Positions 5,252 through 13,400 of a stretch of DNA of 39,781 nucleotides are shown here, one piece after another (the stretch's first letter is position 1; each line of letters starts with the position of its first letter). Source of the DNA: a virus. A program made the translations under genes and the position numbers. The stretch spans positions 1 through 39,781 of IMG/VR virus record IMGVR_UViG_3300037336_000127. One strand, 5' to 3'. Below the pieces are notes generated by a model. It was not told the DNA's origin. It was given only the letters and a program-made list of their open reading frames with translations, and ran no database searches.

Positions 5252-5590
5252 TTAGATATCCCATGCACCCCCAAGGAAATAAGGGAATTGCGCGGCGTAG
5301 TGACGTGACAAGGTGACCCCAAGCGGTTTTCTGTGGGGATAATAAAGGATAAGGCGCGCGCGAGAGGGTTCCGGCACCCCAGAGGGGGTGACTGCGGTGG
5401 CCATATAGTGTATCTCTGAGTGACAGAAATTTGCGGTGAAATGTTTCGTGAGTTGACCCTCAGGGCCGAGTGGCGCAGCCGCGAGGTACTGAGGGTGGCC
5501 CATGAACACCGCTATTATTTCACGCGGGCGGTTACTCTGTTCGTATTCATGGGCCACTGGTGGCTGCTGACCCGAAGGTGTGGGCTTCAT
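5252..5590 (-). CDS. Uncertain open reading frame (112 aa)
   Basis: An open frame of 112 codons (MKPTPSGQQPPVAHEYEQSN...) ending in PYFLGGAWDI. There is no visible ribosome binding site and no recognised family. It lies after the right-end promoter, where T7 has gene 19.5 and the terminal repeat. An opposing frame also exists. It may be a real small gene or chance openness in a structural region; I lean slightly to the latter. Confidence 0.3.
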   Translation of the reverse strand: MKPTPSGQQPPVAHEYEQSNRPREIIAVFMGHPQYLAAAPLGPEGQLTKHFTANFCHSEIHYMATAVTPSGVPEPSRARLILYYPHRKPLGVTLSRHYAAQFPYFLGGAWDI

Positions 5591-5760
5591 TCTGAGGCTA
5601 GGGCCATAGGGGTGTGGGGTCTCTTGCTTGGCATAGCCAAGGACGTACTCACCCTCAGTACCCTTCTACTCCCCTTCTAGTCCATCTTGTTGCTAGAACC
5701 TCTAGGTACACCTCTAAGGTACAGCAGGTATGGGAACCTATGAGGGAGTATCTCTTAGTC
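5591..5760. other. Non-coding stretch after the right-end promoter
   Basis: No gene seen. It holds a perfect 6-bp stem (CTTGGC-TAT-GCCAAG, ~5630-5645), another stem (GTACT/AGTAC, ~5649-5665) and a doubled TAGAAGGG word on the minus strand near 5665-5685. The initial transcript of the promoter at 5761-5778 would run through it. A degenerate promoter-like sequence lies just beyond, at 5575-5592. Confidence 0.5.
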
Positions 5761-5778
5761 TAAAGGTGTGGGTTAATT
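5761..5778 (-). promoter_or_regulatory. Phage RNA polymerase promoter 1 (right end)
   Basis: Minus-strand AATTAACCCACACCTTTA, then GACTAAGAGA. It shares AATTAACCC-n-CAC with the T3 promoter and is one of five same-strand copies. It overlaps the stop codon of the glutaredoxin-like gene and points into the terminus region, like the phiOR promoter of T7 that serves replication and packaging. Confidence 0.8.
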
Positions 5779-6064
5779 ACAACCCATTGATATCATTGAC
5801 TCCCCGTAGGGGTGGAAGAAGGGTCTCGATGGCCGACAGGCAACCCCTTCGGAGGTCACTCCAATCCCCCACATGGACCCCTTCACGGGTGAACACTTGG
5901 GGCACTGTGAGGAACCCAGCGTCCTTCAATGAGGAGCGTTCAGGGCCTTTGGGGTCGATGGCATGGAAGGTGAAGGGGATGTTCAGGGTGGTCAGTAGAT
6001 CGACCAGAGAGGTACAGGATGGGCACCCGGAGGTGTACCCCCAGACGTATAGGTGGGGTGGCAT
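5777..6064 (-). CDS. Glutaredoxin/thioredoxin-like protein
   Basis: A 95-residue protein of glutaredoxin size. Redox motif C14-P-S-C17 follows a beta-strand (LYVWGYTSG). TVPQVF at 53-58 supplies the cis-proline loop, and G-D-W near 66-68 matches the glutathione-site region of glutaredoxins. Such proteins reduce ribonucleotide reductase or other disulphides in the cytoplasm. No reductase is in this genome, so host reductase would be the partner. It sits last in the late block behind a terminator and starts after an AGGA site. Fold call strong; substrate unknown. Confidence 0.88.
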   Translation of the reverse strand: MPPHLYVWGYTSGCPSCTSLVDLLTTLNIPFTFHAIDPKGPERSSLKDAGFLTVPQVFTREGVHVGDWSDLRRGCLSAIETLLPPLRGVNDINGL

Positions 6065-6078
6065 TGGTTGTCCTAAGC

Positions 6079-6118
6079 AAAAAGCCCCATACAGGCCATA
6101 GGAGGCACCGTACAGGGC
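6079..6118 (-). terminator. Intrinsic terminator after large terminase
   Basis: A 9-bp stem (GCCCTGTAC with GTATGGGGC, two G-U pairs) followed by TTTTTGC on the minus strand. It separates the large terminase from the glutaredoxin-like gene. Confidence 0.75.
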
Positions 6119-6130
6119 GAGGTTGGTTTC

Positions 6131-7840
6131 TTAGCGGTGGCGGGCAGAGGTGAACCGAGGGCGGCTCTTACGGCCCCCTACAACGTGGCGCATGAAGTCC
6201 TTGAGGGATTCATCTTCCATCTTCTTCTTGAAGCGGTCGAAGGCTTCGTCAGTGGTTTGGGAGAGTTGCTCCGCCCAGAACATGACAGCCATTGAGAGGG
6301 CGTCTAAGCGGTCGTCATGCGGTAGGCACCCTCTCTGACGGGTGAGGCGAGTAAGCTGCCAGAAGAGGCTGTATGAGGCCTCTACGGCTGTCTCGAAATC
6401 CCGGTTGATGAGAGTCTGGCAGATCACCAGACGGTGCTGCTGCATGATCGGTTCAAGGGTGTCTGCAATGCGGACCTCCTTCTGCTTCGAGTGGGTGACT
6501 TCCTCGACCAGACAGCGGTACTCACCCCGCTTCAAGGCAGCTTGGAGGAGCTTGGCAAACATGCCGCCGCCGAAGTTTCCCTCCACGAGGATGGTGTTGA
6601 CACGCTGGGCTTTGGCGATCTTCACCAAGGCGTCCATCGTATCATCCTCGTAGCCACCGCTGAGGCCTCCCGCTGAGGTACAGAAGAGGGTTCCTGAGAG
6701 GTGCTTGACCACAGCATAGGCAGTCTCATCCTTACCGCGGCCCGAGGGGTCGATAGCCATGACAGACCCGCTGTAGGGCTGGAAGTCTTTACCAATGAAC
6801 ATTGGCCTGTAGAACTTGTCACCCGGAAGCCCACAGATGTGAACCCCCTCCACGGCATACTCTTGGCTGCCCGCCCACGCCACCTGCATTGGCCCCATCA
6901 AGGGGTCGAGAGGGAGCGTGATCAAGTCTGAGAGGCGTAGAGGGAACCTGTTGGCATCGTTCATGGTGGTGTTCAGCATGAACTGTAGAGCGAAGCCGCC
7001 CATACCGTAGGACCGGGCACGTTCCCCAAGGTCCGTATCGGTGAACCGTAGAGGGTCTGTGGAGGTGCCCGCGAGTTGCCCCGCTTCGATCAGCCGATAG
7101 ATGTATGGAGCAAGCTGTCCGTTGTACACCAACGGGTCGTCAGGGACGCGGGCAGGCCAGATGCGGATAGTGTAGCCCCGCTCGGGCAGCTTAGAGTACA
7201 TCGTCATAGCGCTCTGAGGGGTGCCCAGATAGGTGATGATTCCGTTGGGCTTGAGGACTGCATCAAACTCTTTGACGCTCTCTGAGAGCTTCTCACGCGC
7301 TCCCTCGGTGGCGCTGTTGTTCAGGGACTCCACATCGTCTGCGAGGATTTCATCAGCGCGCGACCCGGTGATCTGACCGAAGATACCGACCGATTTCATG
7401 GAGGGGTCTTTAGAGGGGCGTGAGGGTCCAACGTCAAAGAACACGTTGCTGTCACGCTGACCGTCACCCGGCTGTAGATGTTGAAGGAGAGGCATCTCCG
7501 CGATCAATCGTTTGACGAACCGGGAGAAATCATCGGCTGTGTTCTTGGTGCCCGAGACAACCATAATCTTCCACTCGGGGTTGCAGTAGAACCGCCAGCA
7601 CACGAAGGCCGCATACACCCACGTCTTACCCACACCTCGGAAGGCTTGGACCATCTTACGGCGGGGGCCGTTCTGCATGAACCGGGCGATATCGTACTGA
7701 ACTGGGGTTGGCTCGGGGAGACCAAGGTGCTGCCACACTAGGAACAGAAACTTACGGAAATCCTTTTTAAGAACATCCTCAGTCGCCCGCTCCTTGGCAC
7801 GGCGCTGTTGCCGGGGGAGGTGGTTGGTTTCAGGTATCAT
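6131..7840 (-). CDS. terL: Terminase large subunit (T7 gp19-like DNA maturase B)
   Basis: A 569-residue packaging ATPase-nuclease, near the T7 gp19 size (~586). Walker A is FRGVGKTW (67-74), Walker B region EILADDVE (164-171). The nuclease domain has AIDPSGRGKDET with Asp364, an acidic site at VEGNFGGGMF (Glu420) and HDDRLDAL with Asp513. It pumps concatemeric DNA through the portal into the prohead and cuts at the terminal repeats together with the small subunit. It is the last major late gene, as in T7, and starts after an AAGGAA site. Confidence 0.97.
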   Translation of the reverse strand: MIPETNHLPRQQRRAKERATEDVLKKDFRKFLFLVWQHLGLPEPTPVQYDIARFMQNGPRRKMVQAFRGVGKTWVYAAFVCWRFYCNPEWKIMVVSGTKNTADDFSRFVKRLIAEMPLLQHLQPGDGQRDSNVFFDVGPSRPSKDPSMKSVGIFGQITGSRADEILADDVESLNNSATEGAREKLSESVKEFDAVLKPNGIITYLGTPQSAMTMYSKLPERGYTIRIWPARVPDDPLVYNGQLAPYIYRLIEAGQLAGTSTDPLRFTDTDLGERARSYGMGGFALQFMLNTTMNDANRFPLRLSDLITLPLDPLMGPMQVAWAGSQEYAVEGVHICGLPGDKFYRPMFIGKDFQPYSGSVMAIDPSGRGKDETAYAVVKHLSGTLFCTSAGGLSGGYEDDTMDALVKIAKAQRVNTILVEGNFGGGMFAKLLQAALKRGEYRCLVEEVTHSKQKEVRIADTLEPIMQQHRLVICQTLINRDFETAVEASYSLFWQLTRLTRQRGCLPHDDRLDALSMAVMFWAEQLSQTTDEAFDRFKKKMEDESLKDFMRHVVGGRKSRPRFTSARHR

Positions 7841-7854
7841 GGGGGTTCCTTACG

Positions 7855-7883
7855 AATAAAAAAACCCCCGCCGAAGCGAGGGT
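7855..7883 (-). terminator. Intrinsic terminator between terminase subunits
   Basis: An 8-bp stem (ACCCTCGC/GCGGGGGT) with a TTCG tetraloop, followed by TTTTTTTATTC on the minus strand. A textbook intrinsic terminator placed just before the large terminase, so it could lower terL expression relative to upstream late genes. Confidence 0.9.
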
Positions 7884-7909
7884 GAGGTAGCACTGTCAGG
7901 TTGTGTGGG

Positions 7910-8191
7910 TCAGTTCATCATGGCGCGGTCGTCTTCCGCATCCTCATCAAAGGTGGGGAGATTGGAAACAGCCCCAGCGGTCCCCCTCAAGCGGTCACTT
8001 TCAGGCTCCGCCGTGATGCCATTGTCCTTGAGGAACTTGATGGCAGCGGCGATGTACGCAGCGGGGGCGGGCTGCTTCACCTGATTACCCTCCGAATCCA
8101 GAACTGTGATACCCTCTCGGATGATGGTGGACAGGGTTTCTGCGGTGATCAGATGGAGGGTATCCATCATGTCGTCTTTAGCTCGGGACAT
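7910..8191 (-). CDS. terS: Terminase small subunit (T7 gp18-like DNA maturase A)
   Basis: A 93-residue acidic protein, the size of T7 gp18 (89). The N-terminal helices (DTLHLITAETLSTIIREG) precede a central helix ending in AAAIKFLKDNGITA (about residues 45-60), a layout common to gp18-like maturases, and an acidic tail ends in DDRAMMN. It recognises the concatemer junction and loads the large subunit. Position between holin-like gene and terL matches T7. Confidence 0.85.
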   Translation of the reverse strand: MSRAKDDMMDTLHLITAETLSTIIREGITVLDSEGNQVKQPAPAAYIAAAIKFLKDNGITAEPESDRLRGTAGAVSNLPTFDEDAEDDRAMMN

Positions 8192-8193
8192 GG

Positions 8194-8481
8194 TTATCCT
8201 CCTATTGCCATAAGGGTTGCCTTAACGAAGGCGATGAGGGTGCCTGAGGTGGCACCTGCGGCGATACCCACACCAAGGGCTAGGCCCCCCACGCGAGTTT
8301 TGATTTGTTCTAGTTGACTGATGCGGCTCTCGATCTTGGAGAAGCGGATGTCAGAAGCATCCTCCACAGCGTTGATGTTTGCTTCCAACGAAGAGAGGGA
8401 CTTAACGATACCCTTAACGTCCCCCCGGACCTCACCGAGGATGAGGAGGACGTTGGTATCTTGGAGGTTTGGTGCGGTCAT
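8194..8481 (-). CDS. Holin-like membrane protein
   Basis: A 95-residue protein. Residues 20-65 form a probable coiled coil (VKSLSSLEANINAVEDASDI and following). Residues ~66-95 are a hydrophobic Gly/Ala-rich segment (VGGLALGVGIAAGATSGTLI). It sits where T7 has the holin gene 17.5, directly before terS. Holins permeabilise the inner membrane to release or activate the endolysin. A one-segment topology would be class III-like. Function inferred from position and topology. Confidence 0.65.
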   Translation of the reverse strand: MTAPNLQDTNVLLILGEVRGDVKGIVKSLSSLEANINAVEDASDIRFSKIESRISQLEQIKTRVGGLALGVGIAAGATSGTLIAFVKATLMAIGG

Positions 8482-8500
8482 AGTGAGTACCTAGAGGTTA

Positions 8501-9520
8501 TCATGGGGATACACCGCCGTAACGGGTGCCTGTGGTTTCCCATGTGATTTGATTATTGCCGCCAATCGCCAGACCCGCGCCGCCACCAGCACCGCCCCCG
8601 CCGCCACCTGCCGCATTACTTGCACCGCCGTTAGCCCCCGGTGCGCCATTAGCGCCCAAGCCACCACCGACACCGCCACCACCGCCCCAACCTGAATTTG
8701 TGCCGGGAGCGCCGCCGCCTGCGCCAGCTAACTGGGATAACTCCGCCCCCGCCCCTCTACCGCCACCGCCACCCGCACCACCGTTGGTCCAGACGTTTGA
8801 TTGCGAAGTGCGGGCAATCTTGTAGCGCGGATAGGCGGTCCCACCGTCACTACCAATATATTCGTTGCCACCAAACGGCCCCCTGTAGTAGATGTACCCA
8901 CCGTGAGAAACCGAGCTACCCGAACTATGCCCCTTATACTGATCTGCCCAGAAGAAACCGTTGTCCTTGACCCAAGTACCCGAAGCGTAATACCAGTCGC
9001 TTGCTGGTTCCCTGTTTGTTACCGTGTAGTAACCAGACGCACCGTTACCACCGCCGCCACCGCCACCGCCACCGCCAGCAATAGTGCCTTGGTTGTCGAT
9101 GGTTATGTTGCTGGAAGCAAGCAAACCGTTTCGGCCACCCGCGCCTACCCCGCCAGCGCCACCACCGTTGCCGCCTTTTCCTGTGATGCTGCCGCTGTTT
9201 ACCAACCGGACGCCGTTAGGAAAACTACCGTCAACAGTAAAAGCCCAACTCGAATTGATAGCACTAATTGAAACACCGCTGGCAATGTTCACAAGCAATG
9301 GGGCTTGCTGGTCCCAGCCGCCAGCAACGGCGAGAGTACGCAAATTTGCATCATTCACGTTGGCGGTTTGCGTGTACTCAAAAACCCAGCGCCAGCCTCG
9401 AAGCCAAGAGCCGTTTTGTTTGGCCCAAACTGCCTGTGCATTGCGCCAAATACCGCCTGATTTAACAGGAACTTTGGCTGGGGCTACCCATTCTCCGCCC
9501 CTTTTAACAAGAAGTGTCAC
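8501..9520 (-). CDS. Glycine-rich tail-tip adhesin (poly-glycine II type)
   Basis: A 339-residue protein starting at a GTG 8 nt after GAGGAG. The N-terminal ~110 residues resemble a fibre-attachment domain (VKRGGEWVAPAKVPVKSGGI; WRNAQAVWAKQNGSW). The rest has glycine runs (GGAGGVGAGG; a run of ten Gly; GGGGGVGGGLG) separated by short variable loops with Tyr/Trp/Asn. This matches the poly-glycine II helical bundle of gp38-type adhesins of T4-like phages such as S16, where loops between glycine strands bind the receptor. It directly follows the short tail fibre gene, so the two probably form the host-recognition device. Family resemblance is by composition only. Confidence 0.75.
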   Translation of the reverse strand: MTLLVKRGGEWVAPAKVPVKSGGIWRNAQAVWAKQNGSWLRGWRWVFEYTQTANVNDANLRTLAVAGGWDQQAPLLVNIASGVSISAINSSWAFTVDGSFPNGVRLVNSGSITGKGGNGGGAGGVGAGGRNGLLASSNITIDNQGTIAGGGGGGGGGGNGASGYYTVTNREPASDWYYASGTWVKDNGFFWADQYKGHSSGSSVSHGGYIYYRGPFGGNEYIGSDGGTAYPRYKIARTSQSNVWTNGGAGGGGGRGAGAELSQLAGAGGGAPGTNSGWGGGGGVGGGLGANGAPGANGGASNAAGGGGGGAGGGAGLAIGGNNQITWETTGTRYGGVSP

Positions 9521-9531
9521 TCAATTTCTCC

Positions 9532-10368
9532 TCAATACTGGAACCAGATATCACCATCAACGCCCCCAGAGGGCGGTGAGGAAGATACGGTCATGGTTGG
9601 GCCTGCGTAGCTGGCGGCGGCAATACGGGAAGCCTCAGCGGCATCAGCCCGTACTCTGGCCAGTTCGGCCTGAGAGGCGGCTTCTGTCGATTTCTCAACA
9701 GCTACACCTGCCTGCGCGGTGGCTGTAGCCGCCCCTGAGGTTGCCGTTGAGGCTGCACTCGAAGCTGTGTTACGGAAACCCAAGGCCGCATCTCGATACC
9801 CTAAGGCAGTATCACGGGCACCAAGGGTAACATCACGGGCACCAAGGGTAACATCACGGGCTGCCTCAGCGGCCACTTTGGCAGCACTTGCGATACCCGC
9901 CTGAGTGGTGGCCTGAACAAGCTGTGAAGTGTTCGCGGTCTCAGCCCACTCCTTGGTAACCACATCGTTCGCCGTGATGGGTTCCCCTACGTTTGTCAGC
10001 CGCCGAAACCCAGCGGTGTAGGCCCCAGTCTGATCAATTAACAAAGACCCACTGGCTGCATCCAGAGCCTCTGCGGCGATGTGGAGAGTCTGCACTTGGG
10101 ACACGTTCAGGTTCCCCGCTAAGAGGACCGAGCCATCCACGAAGGTGACCAGACGCTCTCTATCGGTAACCCGGCGAATAATCACTACGTCACCCTCAGC
10201 GGGGGCAGGGATGATCTTGATGGTTTGCGTACTGTGGAACGTGAAGGGAACCTCAGCGCCCTCTACGGTCACCTTCACAAACTCCTTGCGGAGGTAGTCA
10301 AAGCCGAAGTTAAAATCGACCTGTGATGCGTTCCCTATGAAGGTCGCAATGGTGGTGTTGGTAGACAT
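9532..10368 (-). CDS. Tail fibre protein, T7 gp17 N-terminal type
   Basis: A 278-residue fibre. Residues 1-150 resemble the gp17 N-terminal particle-binding domain (DFNFGFDYLRKEFVKVTVEG; IIRRVTDRERLVTF; AAEALDAASGSLL). Residues ~160-250 are a coiled-coil shaft of Ala-rich 7-residue repeats, some nearly identical (ARDVTLGARDVTLGARDTAL). A short end (SSPPSGGVDGDIWFQY) replaces T7's large tip. T7 gp17 is 553 residues, so the receptor-binding tip is missing here and is probably supplied by the next gene. It starts after AAAGGAG. Confidence 0.88.
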   Translation of the reverse strand: MSTNTTIATFIGNASQVDFNFGFDYLRKEFVKVTVEGAEVPFTFHSTQTIKIIPAPAEGDVVIIRRVTDRERLVTFVDGSVLLAGNLNVSQVQTLHIAAEALDAASGSLLIDQTGAYTAGFRRLTNVGEPITANDVVTKEWAETANTSQLVQATTQAGIASAAKVAAEAARDVTLGARDVTLGARDTALGYRDAALGFRNTASSAASTATSGAATATAQAGVAVEKSTEAASQAELARVRADAAEASRIAAASYAGPTMTVSSSPPSGGVDGDIWFQY

Positions 10369-10382
10369 GAATACTCCTTTGA

Positions 10383-10405
10383 CAGCCCCCCCGTTAAGGA
10401 GGCTG
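10383..10405 (-). other. Intergenic hairpin before the tail fibre gene
   Basis: CAGCCTCC pairs with GGGGGCTG (one G-U), loop of 7 nt, between the gp16-like gene and the fibre gene, with TCAAAGGAG right after it. Without a T-run it is more likely an RNA processing or stabilising site. Confidence 0.5.
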
Positions 10406-10440
10406 CCTGATGTAAATTAGAGGATTGGGAGGTGTGGTGG

Positions 10441-13400
10441 TTACTGACTGAACCGGGGCAGCCCGCCCATGATTGCGGCCAGACCATTTCGGATGATGAA
10501 GGCGTTCTGGAAGGGCAGCGTAGAGGCTACCGCGCGGGCATCCTGTTGGCTGAAATCGTAGCCGTCACTTACCGCTGCCCTGAGGGCACCTGTGGTCCCC
10601 CGCTTCACCTGATCAATCAGATCGAGGGTGGGGTTTCCGAAGAACTCATTACTCAGTTCCGTGGTCCGGTAAGCAAAGATTGGCTCATCCGTGAATGGAG
10701 AAGCCCCTAAGTCGATCAGGGAAGGGAAGAAGACCGAGTACCCAGATCGTTGGAAGGAGGCCTTAGCGATACTCGCGGTAGAGAGGCGTTTTTCCAACCA
10801 CTCGCTGCTGTCTGGACGACCAACGGAGTTGAGGGCTGTTTGCCCTACATAGAAGAGACCCCCGAAGAACATAGAGGCGAGGAACGAGTTCATCACTTCG
10901 ATGTCTCGGTGGTGGATGCCAGCAAGAACCTGCTTGGTGTACGCCCCCAACATAAAGGAGCGGAACTGACCTACCGACTTACCAAGCTCCTTGGACATGA
11001 AGGCGGGCATAGTCCCCACGCTGTTCTCTTGCACAGACCTACGGGACCAACGGTCCATGCCATTGATGAAGGCGTTCTTGGCATCCAAGTCGTCCCAAGA
11101 GTTGATGTTGATCTGCGTAACCTTCTTGCCAATCAGGCCATCGCGGGACTTCACATGCTGGCGCATCTGGGCGCTTATGCGGTCTGCCAGCTTCTCATCA
11201 ATACCCATAGCGTGGAACCGCTTCATGTTGATGGAGCGCGCACCGTTGGCGTGATCTAAGAACCGCTGGGTCAGAACGCGGGCGTTGAGCCGCTGTAACA
11301 TACGGTTGATTGTACTCATGCCGGAGATGGTTGCTACCATCTGCTTCCCTTGGTTCAGCATGAAGTCCATCTTCTGGGTCTTCGTCGCGGCACCATCACG
11401 CACCGCTGAGGAAACCGAGCTACCATCATCCAAGCGAACGCTCGGGCTGTGGCGGAGGACATCGTTACCCACAGACAACATGGCCTCAAGCTCATCATTC
11501 AGGCCCTCATCCAGAGGCCCTTTACTGGCCATCCGCACGAAGTCATTGAAGGCTGGCATGTGTTGGACCATGCCCCGGAGACCGCCGTTACCCATGATCA
11601 TTCCGAGTTCGGCCAACTGAGCCACACCAAGCTGCCCCATGACGCGCATGAAGTTGAAGCTGCGGACGCGCCGAAGCCCCCGGTTCCATGCTGTATCGTC
11701 GTCCAGAGGGATGCCCTTCACGGCCTTGTAGAGGTTGTCCAAGCGGCGCATCTCTGCTTCGCCAACGTCCTTCACCGAGGTGTTGGTCTCAGCGATGTAC
11801 CGTTTCAGGGTATCGAAGGAGGGCGCATGGTCGTCGCCGGGTTTCTTGAAGATACTGAACGCTTCCTCAAGGGCACCTGTACGGACCACCGAGTTTGTAT
11901 AGCCGTTGAACAAGGCCTCAACATCGTTCTCAAGGAAGTCCTCGATCTTGATGCCTGACGCCTCATCGACATACTCCTCATCCAAGATCATACGATACTT
12001 TGCGATACCGAGCTTGCCTGAATTAGCGTCCTTCGGGCGGCGCATCTTGGCCAGTATTTCGTCGGCCCGTTGTAGACTGATGCCGCTGTCCAATAACATC
12101 TCGCCCAAGGTGTCCAAGTTCTGCCCGGACAGTCCTTGCTGGATATCGAACCCCTGATACTTCCGGCTTCGGATAGATTTCAGGTAGGCCTTAGCCATAT
12201 CTTTGGCATCGAGAAAGTCCAACTCCTCCAAGCTCATGCCACGGGCCGGGTTACTGTTCCGGTACTTGTTGTTCCCGGATACCAGCGCCTTGGCAAACAG
12301 ACGCTCGGCGCGATCAACACCCTGAGGGGATGTCATAAAGTCGTCCAAGGCTTGGATGTTGTGTTGCCGGGTCAGGTAGAGGTCATTGGCGTCAAGGTCT
12401 TGGAAGCCCTTGATGTTGTGTTCCTTCCCGTATTTCAGAAGCTCGGCGTATTCCTTCTTGACCCGTGCTGCCACCTTCTGAACCGAGGGGTCTGCTGCAC
12501 TGTCCAGCGGGCGGCGCACGGCCATGCCTACCTCACTGTTGAACTTGGCCCGGATTCCGGGGTCTGCCCAGAGCTTGTTGACGCCGATATTATTGGTCTT
12601 TGCCCATGTGCGTAGGCTGTCGTTATAGTCGGTGTAGAAACGGCTTTCGACATTCTTGATGATGCGGGTGGCCTTCTCATTGGCCGAGATGATGCTAACA
12701 CCCTCACCGCCAACAGCGTCCTCATCAATCAATCGAGCGAGTTTACGGACCAACGGGTTCTCAGACTTCCCAAGGATGCCTACCGTATCAATCCGCCACT
12801 TGGCGAAGGTGGATACAGGGGCATCAGAGGCAATCTCAGCGGCCTGCTGGGCATCTGTCAGGTCCACAACTACGTCCCAGTTCCGGGCTGCACCTACGCT
12901 GCCAGTATTGGCCAGCGCGGCTTCCTTCGCATCGGTGTCCTTGATGATCTGCTTCATGGTATCCCCAAACTCCTGATCGACAGGTGATTTGCGGAAGGCC
13001 CCGATAGTGCCCCCGAGGAGGAACCCTGCGGCTGCACTGTAGGCCACCCCCTCCCACGAAGCCACGGGGTCTTGAGAGGCAAGGTAGCCATCCACCCCAG
13101 CGTTGACAGCGCCAGCGGCGGTGCCTGCCATTAGGAAGCGGGAGAGCTTTGTTGCCTTAGCCCCATAGATAACACCTCCAAGGGCACCCTCAGTAGCCAC
13201 AGTTGCAAGGATAGCAACCGGGTCGAGGATAGCCGCGCCAAGGTTCATGCCAACCCCTGCCCAACCTAGCTGGGACAACTTACTGTCCCGCTCGTAGGAG
13301 GCTCGGGTGCGGTCCCCAATGGCGCGGGCGTGGTCTGGGGAGTGTGCCTCCTCAAGGGCCGGGAGGTATTGCTCAGGCAGTCCTTTGGACACCTCATCCC

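Noticed and set aside
5575-5592. Another phage promoter (GAAGCCCACACCTT)
   Set aside because: Shares only CCCACACCTT; the upstream bases differ and it is 170 nt from a good copy. Possibly a decayed duplicate.
5420-5680. 86-codon plus-strand frame with hydrophobic segments
   Set aside because: Opposite direction to all genes, no ribosome binding site, lies over hairpins of the terminus region.
7890-7915. Promoter-like GACCCACACAACC before the small terminase end
   Set aside because: Broken core and wrong spacing compared with the five good copies.
8556-8825. Proline-rich plus-strand frame
   Set aside because: It is the complement of the glycine-rich adhesin; runs of Gly codons read as Pro on the other strand.
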